Below, piece by piece: positions 1 to 5,727 of a DNA stretch of 9,753 nt (the stretch's first letter is position 1; each line of letters begins with the position of its first letter). Location: NCBI GenBank assembly GCA_007119095.1, contig SKQI01000191.1, positions 1 to 9,753 on the forward strand. Direction: 5' to 3'. This DNA is from Wenzhouxiangella sp. Lineage in GTDB: Bacteria; Pseudomonadota; Gammaproteobacteria; Xanthomonadales; Wenzhouxiangellaceae. The translations under genes were made by a program, and so were the position numbers. Under the pieces are notes generated by a model. That model did not search any database. It saw nothing but the letters and a program-made list of their open reading frames with translations, and was not told the DNA's origin.

Positions 1-462
1 GATCAGCGCGTGGCCGAGGGCTTGCCGGTAACGCCGGGTTTTCTGTTTGCTGCCTTTCTTTGGCCGCGGGTCAAGGCGGGCGCGCAGGCCCTGGTCGAGC
101 AGGGCAGGCCAGAGGTGGAAGCGCTTGCCGAGGCCGGCGAAGACGCCATTGCACACCAGGCCAGGCGGGTCGCCATTCATCGGCGATTTTCGGGGATGGC
201 CAAGGAAATCTGGTGTCTGCAGCCGCGCTTCGAGAAACGACGCGGCAAGCGGGTGGCTCGATTGATGAACGAACGCAGATTTCGAGCCGCCTATGATTTT
301 CTGCTGCTGCGCGTGCTGGAAGACCCGGCACTGTCCGAACTGGCCCAGTGGTGGACCGAGATCCAGAAGGTGGACGGCGAAGAACAGGCCAAGCGGATGG
401 ACCCGGCAGGTCCTGGAAAACGCCGCCGTCGGCGGCCGCGCAAGCGTAAGGCTGGGCCATGA
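1..462 (+). CDS. pcnB: Poly(A) polymerase I, C-terminal part (5' end outside window)
   Basis: Only the last 153 codons are present; the frame is open from base 1, so the GTG at base 10 is internal. PcnB adds poly(A) tails to RNA 3' ends in the cytoplasm and so promotes mRNA and small-RNA decay. The catalytic nucleotidyltransferase head is missing. What remains matches the RNA-binding and arginine-rich C-terminal region: a helical stretch with FLFAAFLW near the left edge, then a run of the type AKEIWCLQPRF, RRGKRVARLM, RFRAAYDFLLLR and LAQWW, which parallels the E. coli PcnB order closely. The protein ends in the basic tail typical of the family, RRRRRPRKRK. Its TGA overlaps the folK ATG by 4 bp, the usual pcnB-folK junction. 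The identification is firm; completeness cannot be judged. Confidence 0.93.
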   Translation, partial: DQRVAEGLPVTPGFLFAAFLWPRVKAGAQALVEQGRPEVEALAEAGEDAIAHQARRVAIHRRFSGMAKEIWCLQPRFEKRRGKRVARLMNERRFRAAYDFLLLRVLEDPALSELAQWWTEIQKVDGEEQAKRMDPAGPGKRRRRRPRKRKAGP

Positions 463-995
463 AAAGTGCATGGGTTGGCTTGGGCAGCAACCTGGGCGAC
501 TCCATGGTCTTGCTGCGCCAGTCCATGGCCCAGCTGGCGCGCCTGCCCGAGACTCAGCTCAGGGCCGTGTCGACGCCCTACATAACCCAGCCATGGGGAG
601 AAACCAACCAGCCAGAATTCATCAATGCCGTCGCCAAGCTGGCGACTGACCTGCCGCCCCGAACCTTGCTGGAGTCCCTGCTGGCGATCGAGAAACAGCT
701 GGGCAGGCAGCGGTCCGGCAAGCGATGGGGGCCGCGTCTGATCGATCTGGACCTGCTGATTTACGAAGGGGTTGTCATGGACGAGCCGAATCTGGTGCTG
801 CCGCACCCGCGCCTGCATCAGCGTGCGTTCGTGCTGGTGCCGCTTAATGACTTGTCCCCGACGCTGGAGGTGCCGGGCCTCGGTTCGGTCGAGAGCTTGC
901 TGGCCGGCCTGGATGAAGAACAACTTGCCGGCGTTCGCCCGGCCAATCGGCTCAGCCAGGTTGGACATGCCGGCCACTACAGGGAGTTTCGATGA
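459..995 (+). CDS. folK: 2-amino-4-hydroxy-6-hydroxymethyldihydropteridine pyrophosphokinase (HPPK)
   Basis: This 178-residue cytoplasmic enzyme transfers pyrophosphate from ATP to 6-hydroxymethyl-7,8-dihydropterin, the step before dihydropteroate synthase in folate synthesis. The N-terminus carries the family's GLGSNLGD (residues 7-14). The HPPK signature WGPRLIDLDLLIY starts at residue 90, with R93 and the two magnesium-binding aspartates D96 and D98 in place. PHPRLHQRAFVLVPL, also conserved in the family, follows. Length is close to the usual 160-180. The ATG overlaps the pcnB stop as ATGA, and an AAGG at 448-451 lies 7 nt upstream as a weak ribosome binding site. Its own stop overlaps panB by 4 bp, so folate and pantothenate genes are translated from one message. 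Confidence 0.97.
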   Translation: MKSAWVGLGSNLGDSMVLLRQSMAQLARLPETQLRAVSTPYITQPWGETNQPEFINAVAKLATDLPPRTLLESLLAIEKQLGRQRSGKRWGPRLIDLDLLIYEGVVMDEPNLVLPHPRLHQRAFVLVPLNDLSPTLEVPGLGSVESLLAGLDEEQLAGVRPANRLSQVGHAGHYREFR

Positions 996-1807
996 CCAGC
1001 ACGACAAGCACTGCCAACAAGATGACCGTGCCCGGACTGGCAAGAATGAAGGCCGAGCAGCAGCCGATCACCATGCTGACCGCCTACGACGCAAGCTTCG
1101 CTCGCCTGGTCGATGCCTCGGGCGTGGACTGTGTGCTGGTGGGGGATTCGCTCGGCAACGTGATTCAAGGCCTGGACAACACGCTGGGCGTCAGTGTGGA
1201 TCACATGGTCTATCACGTTGCAGCGGTCCGGCGGGGTTTGAATCGTGCCCTGTTGGTGGCTGACCTCCCATTTCTTGCCTATCATGATCGCGCCAGCGCG
1301 TTGGCTTCGAGCGGCAGATTGGTACAGGCTGGTGCCGAGATGGTCAAGTTGGAGGGAGGGGCTGCCCTGGCCCCTCAGGTCACCGCCCTGGTTGAGCAGG
1401 GCATACCGGTTTGCGCGCATCTTGGTCTGACGCCGCAGCATGTTCATCAGCTGGGTGGTTATCGGGTCCAGGGGCGTGAGGCCTCGGTTGCCGAGCGCCT
1501 CAAGGCTGATGCCCACGCGCTGGAAGATGCCGGTGCCGGCCTGCTGGTGCTGGAGTGCGTGCCGGCTGAACTGGCTCGGGAAGTGGCCGCAGCGCTGCGA
1601 ATTCCGGTCATTGGAATCGGTGCCGGGGCGCAGGTCGATGGTCAGGTGCTGGTGGTCTACGATGTGCTCGGCATCAGCCCGCCGCCCAGGCCGCGCTTTG
1701 TCAAGGATTTCATGGCCGATCACGGTGATATTGGCACCGCCCTGGCGGCCTACGTGGAAGCGGTGCGCACCGGCGCGTTTCCGGGCGCGGAACATACCTA
1801 CCGCTGA
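992..1807 (+). CDS. panB: 3-methyl-2-oxobutanoate hydroxymethyltransferase (ketopantoate hydroxymethyltransferase)
   Basis: PanB transfers a hydroxymethyl group from 5,10-methylenetetrahydrofolate to 2-oxoisovalerate to make ketopantoate, the first committed step of pantothenate synthesis. The 271-residue product covers the whole (beta/alpha)8 barrel. Family residues visible: metal ligands D52 (VGDSLG), D91 (ADLPF) and E121 (VKLEGG), H143 in HLGLTPQ, and the catalytic-type E188 in LECVP, followed by IGIGAGAQVDGQVLV. The ATG at 992 is preceded by a good Shine-Dalgarno AGGGAG at 981-986, 5 nt away. The first ten residues are a low-complexity Thr/Ser stretch before the conserved core; M11 is a possible alternative start but lacks a comparable binding site. 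It overlaps folK by 4 bp and is followed by panC after 4 bp. Confidence 0.97.
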   Translation: MTSTTSTANKMTVPGLARMKAEQQPITMLTAYDASFARLVDASGVDCVLVGDSLGNVIQGLDNTLGVSVDHMVYHVAAVRRGLNRALLVADLPFLAYHDRASALASSGRLVQAGAEMVKLEGGAALAPQVTALVEQGIPVCAHLGLTPQHVHQLGGYRVQGREASVAERLKADAHALEDAGAGLLVLECVPAELAREVAAALRIPVIGIGAGAQVDGQVLVVYDVLGISPPPRPRFVKDFMADHGDIGTALAAYVEAVRTGAFPGAEHTYR

Positions 1808-1811
1808 TGCC

Positions 1812-2657
1812 ATGCACCGCATAAGCGATCTGGAACGTCTGCGGGCCGTGCTGGCTCACTGGAGAGGTCAAGGCGAACGGATTGCGTTGGTCCCCACCAT
1901 GGGTAACCTGCACACGGGACATCTTGCACTGGTGGAAGCGGCGACGCGCCGGGCCGATCGGGTTGTGGTCAGCCTGTTCGTCAACCCGACCCAGTTTGGC
2001 CCTGGCGAGGATTTCGACAGCTATCCGCGGACACTGGAAGACGATCTGGCTCGCCTGGTCACCGCCGGCTGTGATCTGGTCTGGTTGCCTGCGGTCAGCA
2101 CCATGTACCCGCTGGATTCGGGGTTTGGCGTGACCGTGCCCGCCATGCTTGCCGACACTTTGTGCGGTGAGTTTCGGCCCGGTCATTTCGACGGCGTGGC
2201 CAGCGTTGTCCTGCGGTTGTTCAACCAGGTTCGGCCGCGCCTTGCCATGTTCGGTGAAAAGGACTTTCAGCAACTGCTGGTGATCCGGCGCCTGGTGACC
2301 GATCTGGCACTGGAAATCGATGTGCTCGGCTGGCCCACGCAGCGCGAGTCTGATGGATTGGCGCTGAGCTCGCGCAACCAGTATCTGACCCCGGAGGAGC
2401 GCGCGGTTGCTCCGCTGTTATTCCAGACCCTGACGGACATGGCCGGGCGCCTGAAGAAGGGTGACCAATGGGAAGAGCTTGAAGCCGAAGCAAGCGACCG
2501 CCTGGAACGCGCCGGTTTCAGGCCGCAGTACCTGGCCTGGCGCAGCGCCGAAGATCTTGGTGACCCCCAACCAGGTTGTCCGCAGCGTCTGCTCGCCGCC
2601 GCCTGGCTGGGCAAGGCTCGTTTGATTGACAATATCGATGTGAAGGCGGGGCTTTAG
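1812..2657 (+). CDS. panC: Pantothenate synthetase (pantoate--beta-alanine ligase)
   Basis: PanC condenses pantoate with beta-alanine using ATP, via a pantoyl-adenylate, to form pantothenate. The 281-residue protein has the nucleotidyltransferase hallmarks: TMGNLHTGH (residues 29-37, HIGH-type motif), FVNPTQF (56-62), GEKDFQQL from 148, and the KMSKS-like loop LSSRNQYL around 185-192. Length fits the family (about 280). The frame is open further upstream, inside panB, but the product matches the family only from the ATG at 1812, and this start sits 4 bp after the panB stop with no clear ribosome binding site, which suggests translational coupling. panD, which supplies beta-alanine, is not in the window; the next gene rightward runs the opposite way. 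Confidence 0.97.
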   Translation: MHRISDLERLRAVLAHWRGQGERIALVPTMGNLHTGHLALVEAATRRADRVVVSLFVNPTQFGPGEDFDSYPRTLEDDLARLVTAGCDLVWLPAVSTMYPLDSGFGVTVPAMLADTLCGEFRPGHFDGVASVVLRLFNQVRPRLAMFGEKDFQQLLVIRRLVTDLALEIDVLGWPTQRESDGLALSSRNQYLTPEERAVAPLLFQTLTDMAGRLKKGDQWEELEAEASDRLERAGFRPQYLAWRSAEDLGDPQPGCPQRLLAAAWLGKARLIDNIDVKAGL

Positions 2658-2683
2658 GACGGCTTCGATACGACCGAGACCCC

Positions 2684-2714
2684 GGCCGGATCAATTTGTT
2701 GAATGATTCCGGCC
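2684..2714. terminator. Hairpin between convergent panC and parA-like gene, possible bidirectional terminator
   Basis: GGCCGGATCA (2684-2693) can pair with TGATTCCGGCC (2704-2714), with one bulged base and a 10-nt loop. It lies in the 136-bp gap between the stop of panC and the stop of the leftward ATPase gene, where a terminator is expected. Neither strand has a T-run after the stem, so it is not a canonical intrinsic terminator. The rest of the gap shows no gene. Confidence 0.3.
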
Positions 2715-2793
2715 TGTGACGCGAATCAGGCATCGCCTTGGGCTGCGGAGTCCGAACCTGTCAGGCGGGAAAAAGCACCGGCCAGCAGATTCG

Positions 2794-3435
2794 TCAGGTC
2801 TTTCCCCGCGAACGGCGGCTCCTGATCCAGGCCATGATGGGTTCCCATTCTTCCCAGTCTTGCCAGGCCTGATAGGGCGGTAGATCCGAAACGCTCAGGC
2901 CACGCTCGAAGGCCCTTACGTAGTTCATGGAATCGCGCAGCCGGCCGACCACGGGAAAGCGGAAATCATTCAGAAACCCGGTCAGTTCGCGGTAGATGAT
3001 GGTATTGGGACGAACCCGGTTGGCGACCAGTCCAACCATCGCTTCGCGTTTCGCGACCGGCTTGAGCTCGGCCAGGTGGTTGAGGAAGCGCCAGGCAGCG
3101 CGCATGTCAACCGGCGACGGCAAGACGGGAATCAGCACGGTTTCCGCCCGGCGCAGGACATGTCCCAGCTCGCTGCCATGCAGTCCGGCCGGGGTGTCCA
3201 GGATCAGGGTGTCGGCCTCGGCGGATGCCCGCAGCGGCCCGCCCTTGATGTTGACCGGCAGGATTTCAGGGTAATCAGCACCCCTGAGTGCCAGCCAGTC
3301 ATTGGTTGATTGCTGCGGGTCCATGTCACCAAGGGCAACCGTGTGCCCGTCCCAGGCCATGGCGGCGGCCAGGCTGGTGGCGATGGTGGATTTGCCGCAT
3401 CCACCCTTGGCGTTGATCACGGCTATGGTTCGCAT
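2794..3435 (-). CDS. ParA/MinD-family ATPase (orphan ParA-like)
   Basis: The 213-residue product is a deviant-Walker ATPase of the type that positions plasmids, chromosomes or protein cargoes by dimerising on DNA or membrane. Visible motifs: Walker A KGGCGKST at residues 10-17 with the signature lysine K10, Walker A' DMDPQQS with D37 and D39, and Walker B LILDTPAG with D80. It is short, like the small (type Ib) ParA proteins, with no N-terminal helix-turn-helix domain. The end is basic (RSRRSRGKT), which might aid nucleic-acid binding. No parB or parS-like site is evident nearby. A GGGAGG (3449-3454) lies 13 nt upstream of the ATG. It is the third gene of a leftward set, 33 bp after the lipoprotein gene. 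The family call is firm; the cargo is unknown. Confidence 0.9.
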   Translation of the reverse strand: MRTIAVINAKGGCGKSTIATSLAAAMAWDGHTVALGDMDPQQSTNDWLALRGADYPEILPVNIKGGPLRASAEADTLILDTPAGLHGSELGHVLRRAETVLIPVLPSPVDMRAAWRFLNHLAELKPVAKREAMVGLVANRVRPNTIIYRELTGFLNDFRFPVVGRLRDSMNYVRAFERGLSVSDLPPYQAWQDWEEWEPIMAWIRSRRSRGKT

Positions 3436-3468
3436 AAGCTGTTCAGAACCTCCCGTTGTTCTGGCAAA

Positions 3469-3879
3469 TCAGTGCTGGCGTGGGTCGGGCAACCCTGAAT
3501 GCAGGAACCAGCGCTTCATGGACTGATCATAACGCCATACTTCCTGATGTTCGATCATGCGCTCGCGCTGGTTGTGAATATTGATCATGCGAATCTGGGC
3601 CCGTCGCTCCACGCTGTCGCCGTCGGGGTGCACCATGATCGCGCGCACCCGGTATTCGCTGACCCGAAATTGGTTCAGGCGTTCCAGGTCAAGCGTGGTG
3701 ACCTCGTTTTCCGCCAGCCATTCGGGATGAATGAAGTCGATCAACGTTTCGAATGCACTCCAGCGCACCCGGGTCTCCCAGGCATCCAGGGTTTCCTCGC
3801 GATCGCGGATACTGCTGGAACCGCCGCAACCGGCGAGTAGCGCGACAGCCAGGACTGCCAGGAACAACTGTGGTTTCAT
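3469..3879 (-). CDS. Small outer-membrane lipoprotein of unknown function
   Basis: The 136-residue product starts with a lipoprotein signal: MK, a hydrophobic stretch (residues 5-16) and the lipobox LLAGC with C18 as the lipidated cysteine. Residue +2 is Gly, not Asp, so the Lol rule predicts outer-membrane sorting. The mature part is soluble, charged and lacks membrane helices. It contains a tract reading RVSEYRVRAIMVHPDGDSVERRAQIRM-like beta-strand content and ends near WRYDQSMKRWFLHSGLP, reminiscent of small periplasmic domains, but I do not recognise a named family. The ATG overlaps the thioesterase stop as ATGA (3876-3879), with AGAGGG about 10 nt upstream as a ribosome binding site. Co-translation with the thioesterase and proximity to the ATPase gene suggest one operon; function is unknown. 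Confidence 0.85.
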   Translation of the reverse strand: MKPQLFLAVLAVALLAGCGGSSSIRDREETLDAWETRVRWSAFETLIDFIHPEWLAENEVTTLDLERLNQFRVSEYRVRAIMVHPDGDSVERRAQIRMINIHNQRERMIEHQEVWRYDQSMKRWFLHSGLPDPRQH

Positions 3880-4364
3880 GCGTGCTGTGCCCTCTCAGTA
3901 ACGACTTGTTTTTCGATCGCGGTGTAGTGCGCTTCGAGCATGGCGACGCGCTGCCCGGAGCAGGTGACGTTGGGGCTTAACGCCAGACGTCCCTTGCCCC
4001 GCTTTCGCAAGGCCTCGACGAAGCTGGCCAGCGCCGCCTGATCAGGCCAGTCGCAGTGAACCTGGAAATCCTCGGTGACCGGTTTCATGAAGCGCAGTTC
4101 GCAGCGCCCGATCACCAGGTCTGCGTTCAGATGCTCGCGGCGCAGCAGCAGACGCGGCAGTGACCAGCCAGCCAGAATCATGGCACTGGCCATGGCACCA
4201 CCGAAAGCCGTGCCTTTGTCATTGACATTGGGTGCCAGCGGTAATGCCAGGCTGATTCCGGATTCGTCCAGCCGAGTGATTGCCAGTGCCATGGCCTGAC
4301 CCAGCGGAATATCCCCGGTCAGTACCGCATTCAGCCATTCCCGTTCGGTTTCTAGTGCCTCCAT
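3876..4364 (-). CDS. Putative hotdog-fold thioesterase (YiiD C-terminal domain type)
   Basis: This 162-residue protein resembles the thioesterase domain found at the C-terminus of E. coli YiiD, here as a stand-alone protein without the acetyltransferase half. The key block is PLAPNVNDKGTAFGGAMASAM, with NDKGTAFGG at residues 48-56 starting the central hotdog helix. A beta-rich tail follows (CELRFMKPVT, then a GKGRLALSPNV stretch). Such proteins are presumed to hydrolyse acyl-CoA or acyl-ACP thioesters, but the substrate of this family is not established. No signal peptide is seen, so it is cytoplasmic. There is no Shine-Dalgarno before the ATG, and a -10-like hexamer sits only 6 nt upstream, so the message may be leaderless. 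It is the first gene of the leftward operon. Confidence 0.82.
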   Translation of the reverse strand: MEALETEREWLNAVLTGDIPLGQAMALAITRLDESGISLALPLAPNVNDKGTAFGGAMASAMILAGWSLPRLLLRREHLNADLVIGRCELRFMKPVTEDFQVHCDWPDQAALASFVEALRKRGKGRLALSPNVTCSGQRVAMLEAHYTAIEKQVVTERAQHA

Positions 4365-4370
4365 GCCCCG

Positions 4371-4376
4371 ATTCTA
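4371..4376 (-). promoter_or_regulatory. -10-like element TAGAAT for the leftward operon
   Basis: On the minus strand TAGAAT (5 of 6 matches to TATAAT) ends 6 nt before the thioesterase ATG at 4364. A start about 7 nt downstream of a -10 would fall on the A of that ATG. The -35 position at 17-bp spacing reads ACCGAA and is weak. This is a prediction from pattern only. Confidence 0.4.
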
Positions 4377-4401
4377 TCGCAGCTAGCTCCGTGTTCGGTC
4401 C

Positions 4402-4407
4402 TACAAT
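4402..4407 (+). promoter_or_regulatory. -10-like element TACAAT for the MFS/receptor operon
   Basis: TACAAT (5 of 6 matches to TATAAT) ends 6 nt before the MFS ATG at 4414, so the predicted transcription start coincides with the start codon. A GGAG at 4409-4412 is only 1 nt from the ATG, too close to work as a ribosome binding site. No good -35 hexamer is seen at 16-18 bp. Confidence 0.4.
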
Positions 4408-4413
4408 TGGAGC

Positions 4414-5727
4414 ATGCATCGTCGCTCATCTGATCTGCCCTACATCGCCCGCACCCTGATGCCTCGCGAGATCAACGCCAACGCCACCATGGCCGTGGCG
4501 CTGGGCGCGCTGGAGGGTGGGGTCGTGGGCGTGGTCGTCAAGAACCAGTTCGACGCGGTTGCCGATCCGGCCTGGGTCAACCTGTGCGTGGCCCTGGTTG
4601 CCGGGGCGCCGGCAGCGGCGAACATGGCTTCGTTGTGGCTGTCGGGGCTGGCCGAGGGGCGCGACAAGACCGCCTGGATTTCGGGTTTGATGACCCTGAC
4701 CGCGCTGTTTCTGATGCTGATGGCGCTGGCGCCGATGAATACCCTCGGCCTGGTGCTGATCACCATTGCCATGATCCTGGCGCGCCTGGCCTGGGCAGGT
4801 GTCATCACCTTGCGTGCGGCAATCTGGCGGGCCAACTTCCCGCGCCATGTCCGCGCCCGCATCACCGGGCGAATCACGGTGATCTACTCGGTGATCATCG
4901 CCATTACCGCCGCCGGCATTGGCGTGGCCTTGTCCTGGTGGTCGGAGTCCTGGCGGCTGATCTTTCCGCTCGCCGGGGCCCTGGGCCTGGTGGCTGCCTG
5001 GGCCTACCAGCGCACCCGGATACGCTATGGCGCGCGCCTTCGCCGCAGCGAACAGGCCCAGCGTGTGGACCGCCAGGGCGGCCAGTTCCGCGCCAGCCTG
5101 CGCATCCTGGTTGATGACCGCTGGTACCGACGCTACATGCTGACCATGTTTGCTTTCGGCTCGGGCAACCTGATGGTGATTGCCCTGCTCGTCATCCTCC
5201 TCAGCGAGCAGTTCGGCTTTTCGCGATTCGAGCAGGTGCTGATCACCACTACGTTGCCGCTGGTCACGCTGGCGATCTTTACCCCGATCTGGGCCCGGCG
5301 TCTGGATGCTGTGCATATCCTCGACTACCGCGCCCGCCAGGCCTGGATGTTCGTGCTCGCCCTGGGTCTCTTTACCGCCGCCTCGATCAGTGCCCTGAAT
5401 CTTCTGTTCTGGATTGGCGCCATGGCCATGGGCGTGGCGTTTGCCGGCGGCAAGCTGGGCTGGAACCTTGGCCACAACGACTTTGCCAGCGACGATCAGT
5501 CGACCCTTTACATGGGCATCCACGTCACCCTGACCGGCATCCGCGGCCTGCTGGCGCCGCTGGCCGGGGTGCTGGTGTACCAGTTGCTGGAAGCGCACTC
5601 ACCCGGCCTGGGCCGCTGGGTGCTGCTGTTTCCGTTCACCCTGACCTTGGGCGGCGCGGTTACCTTTGTCATTCTCGCGCGCCTGCGCCGACTCGAACAA
5701 ACCCCTCAGAAAACTGACCATGCTTGA
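4414..5727 (+). CDS. Major facilitator superfamily transporter, 12 predicted helices
   Basis: The 437-residue inner-membrane protein has about twelve hydrophobic segments in two groups of six, starting near residues 27-46, with a basic cytoplasmic loop rich in Arg/Gln (about 203-240) between the halves, as in MFS carriers. The loop after helix 2 reads GLAEGRDK, a degenerate form of MFS motif A. A late stretch with LGHNDFASDDQSTLYMGIH, then VTLTGIRGLLAP, looks family-specific, but I cannot name a substrate. No ribosome binding site at a workable distance precedes the ATG. The gene overlaps the receptor gene by 8 bp, which ties the two together: inner-membrane carrier plus outer-membrane gate would fit uptake of a siderophore, cofactor or metal complex. 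That role is inferred from context only; export is equally possible. Confidence 0.85.
   Translation: MHRRSSDLPYIARTLMPREINANATMAVALGALEGGVVGVVVKNQFDAVADPAWVNLCVALVAGAPAAANMASLWLSGLAEGRDKTAWISGLMTLTALFLMLMALAPMNTLGLVLITIAMILARLAWAGVITLRAAIWRANFPRHVRARITGRITVIYSVIIAITAAGIGVALSWWSESWRLIFPLAGALGLVAAWAYQRTRIRYGARLRRSEQAQRVDRQGGQFRASLRILVDDRWYRRYMLTMFAFGSGNLMVIALLVILLSEQFGFSRFEQVLITTTLPLVTLAIFTPIWARRLDAVHILDYRARQAWMFVLALGLFTAASISALNLLFWIGAMAMGVAFAGGKLGWNLGHNDFASDDQSTLYMGIHVTLTGIRGLLAPLAGVLVYQLLEAHSPGLGRWVLLFPFTLTLGGAVTFVILARLRRLEQTPQKTDHA

Noticed and set aside
1440..1811. Longer N-terminal extension of panC
   Set aside because: The extra 124 codons overlap panB in another frame and have no family similarity; the product matches PanC only from the ATG at 1812.
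2658..2793. panD or other small gene after panC
   Set aside because: No open frame with a start and ribosome binding site is present in the 136 bp; only the imperfect hairpin is visible.
4426..5598. 390-codon open frame on the minus strand
   Set aside because: Antisense to the MFS gene; the product is hydrophilic, rich in Gln, His and Gly, with no fold-like pattern, mirroring the hydrophobic codons of the transporter.
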